A stretch of 64,000 nucleotides of DNA from Sipunculus nudus. Its lineage: Eukaryota; Annelida; Sipuncula; Golfingiida; Sipunculidae. Below are positions 35,520-48,177 of the stretch, piece after piece. The DNA lies in contig CM049322.1 in NCBI GenBank assembly GCA_026874595.1, forward strand, positions 50,505,340-50,569,339. The letters run 5' to 3'. Within the stretch, counting starts at the first letter, position 1, and each line of letters starts with the position of its first letter. Under the pieces are notes generated by a model that was not told the origin of the DNA, did not search any database, and worked only from the letters and a program-made list of their open reading frames with translations. Position numbers and translations under genes: made by a program.

Positions 35520-38517
35520 CAAGTATAGGGACTTAATCAATTATGAAAGCCTGCGTTTTTCATCTAAAATTTTATCTTACATATATGTTATATATGATTA
35601 CAATTTATTGCCACCGGTTGTTGTTTTATTTTTTTTTATTTTGGAATGAGGCTTTTAATATTAACTGGAACATTATAGACATTGACAGGACTTACTCGTC
35701 TCGACGTATAATTTCTGAACTGGGACCGTAAAAATTATTAATTACTCACTCTTTCCGTGATATTTAAAGAATCGCCTATGGAATAAATACATTTCTGATA
35801 TCTCGTTCAAGATTTGTTTAACATCTTTCGGAATCGTTAGCAAATATGACACATAAAGGCATGATATCATATACGCCTTATGATTCGTAGGTGGGACTTA
35901 TTTCCGTGATTAAAATGTTAATGGATCGGGGATTGGTTGATATCGCCGAGCCCCCGACCAAGGCAAGAGATCATGACCCGGGACTTTTATCGTCCGGGTG
36001 TGTGACAGATACGTCGTTATCCTCGCTCCTGGGCATATGATAGAATAATGTGGACCAGATTCAGAATGAATATGTTGCTTCATTTCATCTCACCATCCCT
36101 TATATTTGTTTCTTACAAGTAAATGCTTGTCAATTGTCCTATCCACTACAGCCCAAAATGCTCCGCTCTTTTAACCTATCTAACCTTTTATTATAATGAG
36201 CCCTATGAACGCTCCTTCACAGAAGGTCTTCCATCCCCATTGTAACGAGAGCTGCTTACAACATAATAATGACGTCACAAAGGTTGATAACGTATGACTG
36301 ACGTCAGCAACTGGTATCTTCTTTGTATAAAAAAAGTATCTCGGAAAAAATGCCAACATGGGTACTGGTACAGACTTCACGTGTTCTGTTTGACAGAGCG
36401 CCGTCACATTATGGATTTTTTTCCCGGATGATTGAGGCTTTACAATGTTTACGGTCACCTGAATGCTTATTATTATTCATTGGATGAATGTGTGATTAAG
36501 GCCGCATAGAGTTCATTGATAGGTCAATTGAAAAGTGCATATGAGTCTCTAAGTGGAATAGTGTGTATAATGCGAACATATATATATTGAAACACTGATC
36601 AAGTGATCATTCGTTTACATGAATGAAGGAAGAAAACAAAAATGGATCACGACCAGAAAGAGAAAAATGTGTAAGTTTCAGTAGTTTACTTGATTATGAA
36701 ATAATTATTATTTGCTTTAAAAGGATAAATATAATCAGTCACAAAGCGTGACGCTTGGCCCAATTTTTCTTATCGCACTCTCATGGGGGTCAATGTATTT
36801 ATTTTTGCAGTATATGAAGTTGAAAATAGACAGCTTGTGGTGGGTTGTTGTATGATATTATAATTAAGGGGGAAACAAAAGTTATACATTTAAGAAAATT
36901 AATTATTCTATAGAATTTTCATAATATTCTACCTACACATGCAGAATTAAAAAACAATAATCTTATTATAAGACAAAAATGTATATGGGTTTAATTTAAA
37001 AATATCATGAAAAAAAGTGAAGATTTTCCAAGACAGGTAGTGGTAACGATTGTGAGACAGGGAGCCAGTCAAACATAATTGCTTCTGGCCTCAACAATAT
37101 GTTATCGGCTTTTAAAATGTCCAGATCAAAAGAAATAAAATATATGAGCACTCGGAAAAAATGGGTATATACTTTCTCCTCAGAGTTACACCATCAATGT
37201 CACATACAAACATCTGGCGATATTTATGCTCTGTTTTGTCATCTATTTGATACTGTCAACCTTGACAATTAGATCGCCGTTGGTATGTTCCTTGAGCCTT
37301 TTTTAATGATATTCTGTTTGAAGATTTCTATGTCAAAATGTGTGACTGGTTGCAAAATTATTATTTAAGCTGTTTCGCTCGCTGAGAATTCTTGCAATTA
37401 TTATTCATCCTAGTCTCCTTTCTCAAATGAGGCACTGAACCTCACAAACGGCAAAATATGTAGCCTCATTACAATATTATTAGACCAGAAATGTTTAATT
37501 TACATTGTCATCTGCAGGGGGCGCCATTAAAGTGTCAAGTTCCGCCTTAGAGTTCCAGGTCAATTGTCACTAACTGCACACATAGTTAAACCTATACATA
37601 CATTATATCGATGGAAATAATACTATTTGTTCACTAGCATTTAACGTTTTTAATTTCTCTATGACTTTAAACACATATAAACAAAGTATGTTATTTGACC
37701 AGTTAAAAAGTTCCGGAGATCAGTTCTGGACCACATACTAGTATGTCTGTCTGCATCGATGATATGTAGCTAAATTCCAGCAAATAACATACTCTTCACA
37801 CCAAAGGTACACATGCATATCCAATTGTAATAACCCACATACCAAAAGTAAATTTTTCTCAAACGTTTCCGGTTATTCTACCATTATGTAGATTTATAAA
37901 CTGATTTTTGCTGCTATACAAGTGTTCATCAGTTAATGAATTTAATGTAAGCGCCTTTCAAATTTTGTGTTTCAGTGTGACAAGTCAATTGATCCGATTT
38001 ATTTTCTGATGTCTTTCTAGACCTATCTCTCTATGAGAATGAACGCCTGTTCATAATAATATCACAAGTGATACCCTTTTTTGAGGGAACGAATCTTACC
38101 TGTCTGAGCATGTCCATATGGATCCATTACCATTTGATTTCTCGAGTAAAATACTTTTCTGTCTTCAGTCATGCAAACCATTAAGAAAATAATTATTTTT
38201 ACAAATGTATATTCAAAGTGTATTTTGCTACTGTTTTTAAAAAGGGAACACGCAAGGATGAAATGCCACCAGTTAGAATAATTCTGAAGTTTTATACTTC
38301 TCTGTTGATGTCAAGGCTTTTAAATGTTTAAATGCCATTTTACCAATTCCATGAATTTTCACGACACTGGGGGTGATGTTGTTGAAGTTGCCACTGACAT
38401 CACATCTACAGGAGTCTGCAATGGTCGCAATGACAAATTGTTTTTTGGCAGGTTATATTAAAATTATAAAATCCCGTAGATATTATTTTAAGAGTACTTC
38501 TACCGACGTTTTATGTT
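35520..38517. other. spacer 3' of the NLR gene
   Basis: No complete gene was recognised. A possible plus-strand first exon (ATGGATCACGACCAG..., 36,642-36,670) ends in a consensus donor GTAAGT but no partner exon was found. A CTCF-like core lies at 37,514-37,525. Confidence 0.35.
37514..37525 (+). promoter_or_regulatory. CTCF-core-like site GCAGGGGGCGCC
   Basis: The site matches SYAGRKGGCRSY fully, but the flanking CCA of the vertebrate consensus is not kept. It lies about 1 kb beyond the NLR stop codon. Function is inferred only from the motif. Confidence 0.25.
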
Positions 38518-40610
38518 TTACTGTGTCCTTTTTTCAGTGTCTCCAAGCTTGAACTGACCATGTATAAGTTTTAAGTCTGGGCATGTTTCAGCCAGTTTTT
38601 GCCGTATGATTTCCACCACCTCACCGGATATACTATTTTTCGACAAGTCAAGTTTGGTAAGTTTGGAGAGTTTATCTGTTTTATTATTTATGTTACCTAG
38701 GTCGTCACATAAGTCCCCATCTCGCTTCCAGCAGTTTGCACTGAGATTTAGGTCAGTCAGTGTTTCCGGAATTGCATCTATCACAGCCAGCACACCTTGG
38801 GGTGAGAGTTTACACAGAGACATACTGAGCGACTGCAGAGGAAGACGGGTGATAAATGACAACATTTGTGAACTATGTTGTAAACCATGTAGGTTATTGC
38901 CATTCACATTGAGTGTATGGATTGACGATGGCAAGACTCTAAACATCGCCGTCACCTCCTGTAACCCCAGCTTACAACTAGATATAGTAAGTGATTGTAT
39001 GTGTGATTTTGAGAGCCATGATATCAAAGTCTGAGCCAGGTCCTCTGTTAAGGGAACACTGGTAAGGTTGATAAATTGTAGAGTCGGTATCTGTATGATT
39101 GCATTCACTACAGCAGACGCTTCATCGATTCCACGTATGGTTCTTGCTGTTAGTTGTTTAAGATTAAACTTTATGACGGTGACATCAAGGGACTGTTTGA
39201 GTAACTCATTCTCTATGGAACACCGACCGATACTTGCTGAAAAACTAAGGCTGAGAGATATTAAGTTTGGAGCGTGTACATACTGGACCAAACGCCAGTG
39301 TTTTTCATTGCATGTATTTAGCCATATTTTCTCGAGGGCGCCTCCATCTTGACTGAGGTATCTCACGTAGTGGGTCCCTGGATACCTGTCAGTGATTTCT
39401 AGTCTTACACCTTTCGGTAATATCACTTGGGCTTCCTGGTGTTCAGCCAGATAATCAAGCTGCAACGCTGTATGCATCTCGGCCACCTCAACCTCATTAC
39501 CATCGAGCAGAGTTTCTATTTGTCTCTGCATCCCTTCACCACCAAGCCCGGCCACGAACCTACGGATCATCGCTGACTCGGCGAAGGCTTTGCGCGAGTT
39601 GAATAATCGCATCAGTAGTTCCTTCTGTTTGGATTCATCCGAGTGAACTAAGAAAAAGGACAAAAAGAACTCTTGTACGGTTTTGTGGATGAATAGGTAG
39701 AACATTTCTCTTGAGAATGTGTGTTTTCCCACAAGGAATCCGGTATTTAGGTCATCACAGCCGATGTGCGCAAGAACATCTTCTTGTGGGAAAATCAGCT
39801 CCAGCCGGTGTGTCTTGACGTTCCCTGAAGCCAAGTGGCCTAAATCCATTATTTGTTTGCAGTATCTTTCAAAGAGATCGTCAGTAGACTTTGCCCTGTT
39901 GCCATTTTTATTTTCAGCTTCTTTTCCATTCGACCAAATACATAGGCTACAAATTCTTTATAGAATCCAGTCACAGTGCTTGCCAATTTATGAGTAGATG
40001 ACCATAACGTTGCCATCATTAATAATATAGCGGGATAATGGCTCAAGTGAACCATCTCTTCTGACTTTTGTATTTCTTTTAGCAACGCCTGTCCCTCTTC
40101 TCTCTTCTTGTCATAATATTTTCTCACGTATTCCTGAACACCTACATCGGAGAAGCCTTCTAATCGTACCTCAGTACATTTAACTCGTGTATCGTCAGCA
40201 TAGACCGACTCTGAAGGAAGTCTGGATGTAATGAAAACAGTTACATGGGGGTAACGTTCTCTGTGAATCAATTCTGTTATCTCCCTGGAGGTTTCTTCCT
40301 TATACTCGTCTATTCCATCCAGTATTATTAGGACTGGCATTTGAGTAGTTTCGATATATCGACACAATGATTCTGCTTCATGTTCTCGCAACTGGTATGC
40401 TCTTGCAATCACCTGACAAAAGGTTTGGTCTGTTCTCACATCTCGAAGAAACACAAGCAACACAAACTCATATTGTTCAAATTTGTCACATTCTGCTGGC
40501 CTCACTTTGGTTTCTAAGAAATTGGCCCAGTCAACACACATGCGTTTTGAAAGTGTTGATTTACCGACTCCTGGTTCCCCTGTTAGATATACAGTACCCC
40601 GGCCCTTTAT
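38518..40610 (-). CDS. NLR exon 4: NACHT, helical region and LRRs
   Basis: The exon opens after CTTCTTCAG and starts in phase 0. Walker A is GEPGVGKST (residues 11-19 of the exon), Walker B is LIILDGIDE (about 94-102), and the sensor is FITSRLPS (about 126-133). The GFSDVGVQEYV and HYPAILLMM motifs of the NACHT helical domain follow. The next part holds FYKEFVAYVFGRM and then, in the second frame, the NLR hallmark FIHKTVQEFF. The C-terminal 240 residues contain LRRs (LQSLTISSCKL, IHTLNVNGNNL, LQSLSMSLCKL, LTDLNLSANCW, LTKLDLSKNSI). The first frame stops at 39849 and the second runs to 38518. The frames join if one A is restored in the run at 39905-39914. The related fragment at 59.9 kb reads in the second frame there (AKSTFDLFLRYRKQIM against AKSTDDLFERYCKQIM), which supports the join. 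Confidence 0.85.
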
Positions 40611-43600
40611 CTGAAGAAGACGAACACAATTACTTGAGGTTAGTTCAATGTATCTTTGTCAAACTTTATATACAAAACATTTTGTTTTTTTTTCAAGGGG
40701 TATTCTTAATTATCCGTCTTAAAAATACAAGTAACAGCATCGTAATATAGACGCTATTTCGTCCTGATTCCTTTAACAATATTTTGCCTGATCTCTCATG
40801 TCACAAAATAATTCATATTCGTCACGGATCCAGTATCATATTTCACTTTGTAAATAGTACTTCTCATTAATATTTTAAAATATTAATAATGACAACTAAC
40901 CTTTTTAAAGATTTCTTTATAGCTACGTAGGGGTCCGTCTTCTCTATCTTGACGTTGTCTGTCTTTGACCAATACCAAGTTTACGTAGATATCGTCCATC
41001 GGTAGAGAAACACGATCAGAATGCAAGGTCCATAAAGGTATGTTGTCAAGGTTTTCCAGGATAATGGCAACCAGTAAACATCGAAGATCGGAGATTCCGG
41101 GACAACAGTGGTAAACTAGAAAATATGTTTCATTCAAATGTAATGTGCGACATGGCTGAAAAATAAATACAACAGATTTGTTTAGTTTTTTTTATTCGTG
41201 TAAATTGTGATGATTTTAGTTACAACCATCAATTGTGGGTGTCGAAGAATGTAACGTTTATTTTGTTTCAAGTTCTATTGGCATACTGTATTTATTTCCA
41301 GAACTATATACAATGTCATTCATTTGTATGATAACTGTAAATGGACTGCCGAATTGAAGTTATTACCAAGGTCAAGATAACTTTTAAATGGAGTCTTCCT
41401 CTGAACATAAATATGCTGCAGCCAAAATGTTTGTCAGATGCCTGTATTTACATTATCACCTCGTTTTCAGCGGGGATGAAAGAAAAGCAAATTTGAAGAA
41501 AAAAGAATACTACGGATATGAAATGCCGGAACACAATAAACATCAAGGGTCACATAGAATTGCATGAACAATACTCCATACGGATATCTTAAGAGAAAAC
41601 TGAGATTTCCCAACTGTAATTACTCAAAATCAATTGTTTGAGGCAATGTTCGTGCTATATAGTCCACATATGTTAATGGTATACCTGTGTTCAATGCTTA
41701 TTATAATAACAATATTATATACTGTTCTCGAGTCTCAGAGGCTTAAAACTTGAAATGAGAGTAATGTTGTTTACATTTTTTGTTTGAATTTTAAATCTAA
41801 CAATATATTATATTTCTTTATCAATATGTCTGATCACGATACTACGTGTCTTTCTGTATCTACCTGTGTTGTAAGTTTGTTAGGAAAGTAATTTGTCGGC
41901 AGCGATGCCTTTTTTAACCTAACCAAACGCTTCTGAAAGTCTACATAATCCCTAACGCCCCATAAGGCTTTGCCTTAGGCATTTTTATGCTTTCGATATT
42001 TACAGTTTGAACCTTTTCAGTCAAAGCTGTCTCAGCTTGTAGCAGCTATTGCTACAATATGATTCTATCGACTTCAGGTGTTTTCAAGTGGACAGTGGTA
42101 TGTGTTATCCCATTACAAATGTCCTACACATATTTAAATATGGTTACATAGCGAAAAGGGGATATGTAATAACATTAAGATTTTACTAAGAATGAAGTTA
42201 ATATCATTTCTATAACTTCCCGATTTCATGGTTTTATCTCAAAGGTTACCAAACCTTTTAGTTAGGGTAATCATATAAATAATAAAAATAATATTAAACT
42301 GAATAATTAATTAAGTTAATATTTTAATTATTACTATCCAAAAACCGATTGTTTCTTTCATGGTTTTACCTCAAGGGGTTACCAAACCGTTTAGTTAGGG
42401 TTATCATATAACTAAAAAAATAATATTAAACTAAATAATGTTTAGATATCACTTACCATTGAGCGTACTGCTCACATGACTAACTATGTGGCCTTGGTTT
42501 TGGTCTGACAGACACCTGAGGAATTTCTCCCAGTCTTCAAGCGGGCGACGTTCTAGATGTCTCACTAAATCTGAGGCTAGTTCTGTGTTTGTAGGACATC
42601 TCTCCTGAAATCAAATGAATGTTGCTTGTAATATGTAAAATGAACCAGAAAAGCATGTTTCTTTCTGAATAAATCTTTATAACTGCTAATAGTAAGACCC
42701 ATCGTAATAAATATTTGCGAAACACTTAATAATACGGCTGACTAAACTTACATAATGAATAATAACCTACAGGCAATGCTATAATTATGACCACTATTAA
42801 TGCGCTTACTTTAAATGCACACATACATGAGATATTACCATAGCATGATTGTTCATAAATTTATGGACAAGGTGAGTAGTAAAATTACCAGTTGAGGTCG
42901 TTTTTGAGCAACTTGGAGTTAATCATCCACAACAAACTTCTCTCGGACTGTTCTCTAAATTTTGATATATTGAAACTTTGTCTTGTCATGTGTCATGCCA
43001 AAATATCCCGATATTTCGGATTTTAGGTATTTGGATCCCAATTTCAAATTTCCAATGGCATGACAGTTTACAAACGATAGTCAATCAATCAAGAAAAAAA
43101 GAAAAATTGTGATAGTACAATACTCCTTTATTTGGTATCAGTTTTTTTTTCTGCCATTTTCATTAAATCTCTTCCTGCTGTATAATGCTTTAAGGGCAAG
43201 ACGACAATGGTTATCGTTGAGTCTGAGTTTATGGTTGACATGTCGAATATTATGCCTTCAGGGGCAAGCATGTTGGAAACAAGTGCCATTCACGCGATGG
43301 AAGGTATCGAATTGCCAATTTACCAAGAACTGTTTACCAGTTGAGATATGAAAATATTGGCATTTCATAAATCATTGATTTCCTTTCTCCTTTAAACACC
43401 TAGTATCTCAGAGGAATCTTAATGTATATTAGACCAGGCTGGTCTAGAGAGGTGAGACTTTGCAGGAGTGACCAAAGTTATTTTTTTACTAGTAGCTTTC
43501 ACAGCTTTGTTAATTTTGGATCACCTCGCCTGAAGGTGATTGGCAATATTTTTATCGTCCAATGTGTATGGAATAAATATTTTCCGAGATTCTCAACGAA

Positions 43601-43781
43601 AAATGAAGACTGACCTTCATTCCCTTTAACTGATCTGAGCTGAGTACGCCATCTTGGACGAGTTGATCCAGAACCAGTGTATCCTTGAGGGCCAAATGCC
43701 CAACGAGATACACTCGCTTTTCTTTCAATATTCCATGATGACGCTCTTTTTCCATCACTTCTACAATCTTTTTCCAGAGAG
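38518..43781 (-). CDS. CARD-NACHT-LRR NOD-like receptor gene (four exons placed)
   Basis: This is a cytosolic pattern-recognition receptor of the NLR family. By family knowledge, ligand sensing by the LRRs lets the NACHT ATPase oligomerise, and the CARD then recruits downstream CARD partners. Exons placed on the minus strand are 43781-43615, 42604-42457, 41115-40901 and 40610-38518. Every junction is GT-AG and the phases agree (phase 1 in, 0, 1, 0), giving about 870 residues. Exons 1 and 2 together make the CARD, exon 3 is a linker, and exon 4 holds NACHT, the helical region and LRRs. A phase-1 acceptor at exon 1 means an upstream coding exon is likely; alternatively translation starts at the ATG at 43806. 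One apparent 1-bp deletion at 39905-39914 splits exon 4, so as written the gene is broken. NLRs of this layout are known from echinoderms, cnidarians, amphioxus and vertebrates; I cannot name an orthologue. Confidence 0.82.
40901..41115 (-). CDS. NLR exon 3: linker before NACHT
   Basis: This 215-nt exon runs from acceptor CATATTTTCTAG to donor AAG|GTTAGT. Read with the last base of exon 2 it gives 71 further codons starting VYHCCPGISDLRC and ending LRSYKEIFKK, directly before the NACHT exon. The PMDDIYVNL stretch resembles the short segment just N-terminal to NACHT in other invertebrate NLRs. A second acceptor 40 bases upstream (TTTTTCAG, exon at 41155) is open only in a phase that does not fit exon 2. 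Confidence 0.72.
42457..42604 (-). CDS. NLR exon 2: second half of the CARD
   Basis: This 148-nt exon lies between acceptor TTGATTTCAG and donor G|GTAAGT. It encodes ERCPTNTELASDLVRHLERR, then PLEDWEKFLRCLSDQNQ and HIVSHVSSTLN, which fit helices 4-6 of a CARD (the W-x-x-F-L-x-x-L pattern). It starts in phase 0 and ends in phase 1, as required by its neighbours. Confidence 0.78.
43615..43781 (-). CDS. NLR exon 1 (first placed): start of the CARD
   Basis: This 167-nt exon lies between acceptor TCTCTAATAG and donor AAG|GTCAGT. It encodes LWKKIVEVMEKERHHG, then ILKEKRVYLVGHLALKD and VLDQLVQDGVLSSDQLKGMK, which match CARD helices 1-3. A relic at 60659-60812 keeps the same acceptor, donor and phase, which confirms the boundaries. 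An in-frame ATG at 43806 just outside the acceptor, with a stop before it, is an alternative unspliced start. No upstream partner exon ending in phase 1 was identified. Confidence 0.75.
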
Positions 43782-43809
43782 CTATTAGAGAGAAAATAGA
43801 TACCATGCG

Positions 43810-46300
43810 TTAATAGAGGCCTTTGTCTTATTTTGGTCAATTATTATAATGGGGCTTTAGGATCGAGGCGAAAGTAAATGTATCCAGTGTTTACATATAT
43901 ATCTCAACCTGGTTTCCTGAATACATTTCCGAAATGGTAGTATCTTGGTCATATGTCACGGGGAACTTATATTTGGAGCAAATTCTTTATATTTATATTT
44001 AGGCATACAACATGTGACATCCGACATCGGGGATTTAATCCGTACTAATCATGTTCGATTACAGCTGCAGATAAAATATATTACGTTTCATACATAAATA
44101 TATACACATAGATACAAAAACCTGTCGTCAAACAAAAAAGAAACCCCTATTTTGTAATCATATACGGAACCAGACGGTTGTTGAGGTTAATTTATGGGAC
44201 GCGGCTGAGTCACAGAGGGCCATGTTAATCACACCACACAGTTGACAAGCTGGACTGATGCAGATGAGGTTATAATACATTATACCTACCACAACTGGGT
44301 TTAAATACATCGCAAGTCACGCGAAGCCAGTCTATAGAAGTTATCCCTCTGTTTTAAAACTAAACGGTGTCTGGTTTTGGCATTGAACCCTGAATACGCC
44401 CGTCAAATACTCGACCACCTATTTGTCGTATCTAGGTCGAGCACACTGGCCGCTACATAGCTTCTGTATGTTAATCCCTGTGACGAGACGCATGCGCAGT
44501 GACTGCTCGTTTATCAGGCTTATGTGTTTTATTGATAGCCAACACTGCCGCTATAAGCCTTATTATAAACAGCTGGACTTTCCCCGACATAATCCGAATC
44601 AACATGAGACACAGCCATGAGACACACAAACTTGTTCATTTTTGTTATGTTTAATGGTATCGATTGGGAAATTGGTGTACTCTGTATAGAACATATGAAT
44701 AGATGTATTTATTTAATGGGCAATAAACGGGTCTCGTATAAATGAATTGAAATTAAAATGATATCCATGAAATGTAATTGTATAAACCTTATAATGTTAT
44801 TATTGCTGTGGTTGTCGCGAAATGTTTAAAAAATGTATCGTATTCATATTAATATGGTAACAAATATGCAACTTAGTTAATAAGGTATGCTATAATTGTA
44901 ACAGAAAAAAACACCTTGTTTTTAAACCATATGCCAAAGCTGAGCCCTCCATTTAGACTGACGGACGTTTAGCAATACGCTTGCATACACCACAATAACT
45001 TGTGGTAATACATAGTTCGAAAATATTTTTTTCGGCCTCATACCTAACAGTATATTTCATTCCACAATCGCGAATAGTATGAAACAGTAAGCTCCAAGTA
45101 ATACTCTATACAACCATTTTTATTTAACATTGGCTACGAGTTATGAATTGACACAAAATAGTACTCTGAGCTTTCAAACCAAAGTGTAAATTTGGTAACA
45201 ATTTTTTCCCTCTGTTGCGTGCATGTTGATATCGTCCTATATTGTGTAATTATGTAATTTGTACTGATGAGCTCTTTAATTTCCATTTTCTAGTTTCTTA
45301 AACTATAGCTGGCCACCAGTATTTGTCCTCCAATGATGAACAAAACGAGCCTAAATCTGTTAATACCGAGCCTGAAAAAAAAAACAAATTTTCGATTTGA
45401 TAGAGTTATAATAGAATTATAGAGATACGTGAAAGAGCTTATGTTATGTCTCAGTTACATCATAACACCATTCATGAAGGGCAACCAGTGATCAATTTCT
45501 ATATAGCGACATTAATAACGGGTATTTTACCAGACAATCAACCAGGCTGTAAAATATAGATCTTTTAAAATTGTATATTACCCCTTCGCATTTTCCTGTG
45601 TAACGACACGTTACAGTACATTTATGGTCATGGTTTGTATGAAGATTAATAATTTATTATTATTTTGATCATGACATTTTTCGGTTCATGCATGTTATAA
45701 TAAACCTGTTCATATGGATGCCATATGTGAATGAACAATTTAATTTCCTGTCTTATATTCTAAAGGATAATGACATGTGTAGCAAATTCAAATAGTTTTG
45801 ATTACTTCAGAAAGAAACTTTTTTACCTAGTTATCATTAATCTCATTAACCAACAATGTTATCATTAGTCAGGTTATGTATGTTATTAATTTAACTTACC
45901 GAAATACCCAATTATACAGAAATATGTTACTGGTGTCATAATAGGTGCAAGTTGATCATACACAAAGCACCTAATCTAAAATATCATTGTGTGTTTATTG
46001 TTTCATTAAATGAATACTGGAAAATGCAAATAAAACTAAATTAATGTAAATATGATACATATATGTCAATATATTGAATATAAATGGAGATTTGGGCCGT
46101 ACACTGAGAGCAAATTATATTATTAGAGGAAACCTCTAAATAATATGTACTTATAAATGTATGTGAAAAAAAACAGTAATGTATTACACGTGTTCCGCTA
46201 ACAAAATGATTAATGGACCTACCTAAAAACCGCTTTGATATTCTGGTTTTCTGGCGCGTAGTTTGATCCGTACATTTATTATTATTATTAATATTATTTT

Positions 46301-46315
<15 letters not shown>
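43810..46315. other. spacer 5' of the NLR gene
   Basis: No gene was recognised. Any upstream NLR exon or promoter should lie here or further right. Confidence 0.35.
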
Positions 46316-46366
<51 letters not shown>

Positions 46367-46457
46367 CTTTATTATTAGACCACACAAGGACTGTAGCATT
46401 ATCCCTCCATATGGAAACTGATAAAACACAGATAGTAACACGTTGTTGTGTACAATG

Positions 46458-46515
<58 letters not shown>
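46316..46515. repeat. two (TA)n microsatellites
   Basis: TA repeat at 46,316-46,365, preceded by (ATT)n, and again at 46,459-46,515, with about 93 bases between them. The 114-codon minus frame through the first tract is not a gene. Confidence 0.95.
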
Positions 46516-46517
<2 letters not shown>

Positions 46518-47489
46518 CAGGCTTAAGCATCTTTTGTCCGGTTAACACAGGTTAGCAGGAAACACTGAAAAGCACCGTCTTTACACATTACAGATCCATC
46601 TCGTGAGTATAAAATATTTCATTTTTTAAATAAAAGGATCAAATATGATATTATTCCAGCTTTGAAAACAACAAGGACCACATTGAAATACCGAACCTCA
46701 GCATACTCAGTCACCCTGCTTTTGCGTTGGAAGAATTGTCTAATTTCAAGTTAACAGGTTACAACCACTTATATGAGACTATAATGATTAGGTGAGACCC
46801 CAGAAGAAAAAGAGGACTAATAACAAGCAGCGATAAACAAAGTCATTAGGGACGTTTGTATACACATAAGACTTACCATTTTAAAACAGTCAGTAGGTGG
46901 GGTGCTCATAACGCACATTATTATCTGCAGTGGTGAGCCTGGGAATCCCCAAGCTAGAGCGGTGTATTGCTGGACCCATTAAACATGACAGTCGAGGCTG
47001 CTAGAAATAGGTGTGTGTTATTCACTCGCTCAGATAATTTGCTCAACATTATTGCGTTTAATTTGTGTTGACTTTTGATTTATCAGAGCTTTAACTAACC
47101 TGCTGACTTTCCTTATATTGAAATATCAAGATGTCCAATCACTTGAACTTGATTTTTAAGTAGCCACAATATTTAATAGTTATGGTTATACATGTGCATG
47201 AGTATTGAGTACTACAATATGCGCGGTTTGATACACTATAAATATTTATATAAACTTGTTTAATACTCAGTAAACACGGTCTACCTATCTGTGTTGAGTA
47301 CTTTTCTACTGTAACTCGGCTACCTGTATCCCAGCTGGCAATGGCGGTGGGGACTAACTTTGGGCCAATGATGGTCTGTTACTTGAACCAACGTTGGTGG
47401 GTTACGTTGGCCCTACCCATTATTGCTCTTTGCGCCTCCGCTGGATTTACGTTGCACTAATGGAGCTGGGGTCATTCGTGTACATGACT
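46516..47489. other. spacer; possible minus-strand start exon
   Basis: On the minus strand, ATGAGCACCCCACCTACTG... (46,909-46,877) ends directly at a consensus donor GTAAGT. It could be a first coding exon of a minus-strand gene, but its phase (0) does not match the NLR exon at 43781. Nothing else was recognised. Confidence 0.25.
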
Positions 47490-48030
47490 CTTTTAGAGCA
47501 AAACTTTACATTTCCTTAATCTACATGCTAAGACCAACAGGAAAGGTTTGGGTAACACTTTAACATGAAGCACGTTTTCTCTTGTAAGCCATTTTAAGGT
47601 CTCTGGATGAAGGTAAACCGATGAAAGTAATGATATTGTAGTTTTAAGGAAAAACGCCAAGAGTAGCCTCCTTTACACTGTTATTTCGGTTTATAGTGTT
47701 TACATGGAACCCAGTGACAACTTTTGAGCATGAGTTATTGTTGTAAAGGTCGGTTTGTGGCACTGAGTGATCCTTTTTTCCTAATTTTGCGCCAAATGAA
47801 GGTCTAAATTTGATTGTGTCTCATTCATTAAATTTTGCATTCAGAGATATTATATTTGGCCAACAATATCCTTATTTAGTACTTTCAGGAACTTCATCTG
47901 TATATAGGTTTGTAATTATCCTGCTGGGCTCTATGGAGCGTATTTCAAAGCAGAGTCGCCCCATACCCCTGAAGTGCCACTTTTGGAGCATTTTAATATA
48001 TGGCAAATACGCAACAAGTAAGTGCCACAG
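47490..48030 (+). repeat. left arm of a long imperfect inverted repeat
   Basis: This arm is similar to the reverse complement of 49,830-50,290. Shared landmarks in order: TTAATCTACATG / CCTAATCTACATG, GTTTGGGTAACACTTT, TTTACATGGAACCCARTGACAA, GGTTTGTGGCAMTGAGTGA, TTTGATTGTGTCTCATTCAT, ATATAGGTTTGT and CAAGTAAGTG. This arm has an extra segment of about 40 bases near 47,920. The part just before it (47,469-47,511) also matches, inverted, the sequence at about 56,208-56,250. Confidence 0.75.
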
Positions 48031-48177
48031 AAACTTGATTTCACATTTAAGTATATATATTTTGATGTCATGAAATTCATTGGAATGATTTTTTTTTTAA
48101 GGGCAGATCCAGAAAAACATCACGCAGTTTGGAAAGTCGCAGTCACTGTAACCATAAGGAAGGCTGAGTCTTATTAA

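Noticed and set aside
39849-40541. Separate 230-residue NACHT-only protein
   Set aside because: The ATG at 40541 lies after Walker A, which is encoded upstream in the same open frame. The end is an artefact of the frame break.
41116-41155. Longer form of NLR exon 3 starting at 41155
   Set aside because: The acceptor is good, but joined to exon 2 in phase 1 it gives an early stop. The acceptor at 41116-41118 fits the phase.
46877-46909. First coding exon of the NLR gene (MSTPPTDCFKM)
   Set aside because: It ends in phase 0 while the next NLR exon needs phase 1, and reading on in phase 0 meets a stop. Kept only as an unassigned candidate.
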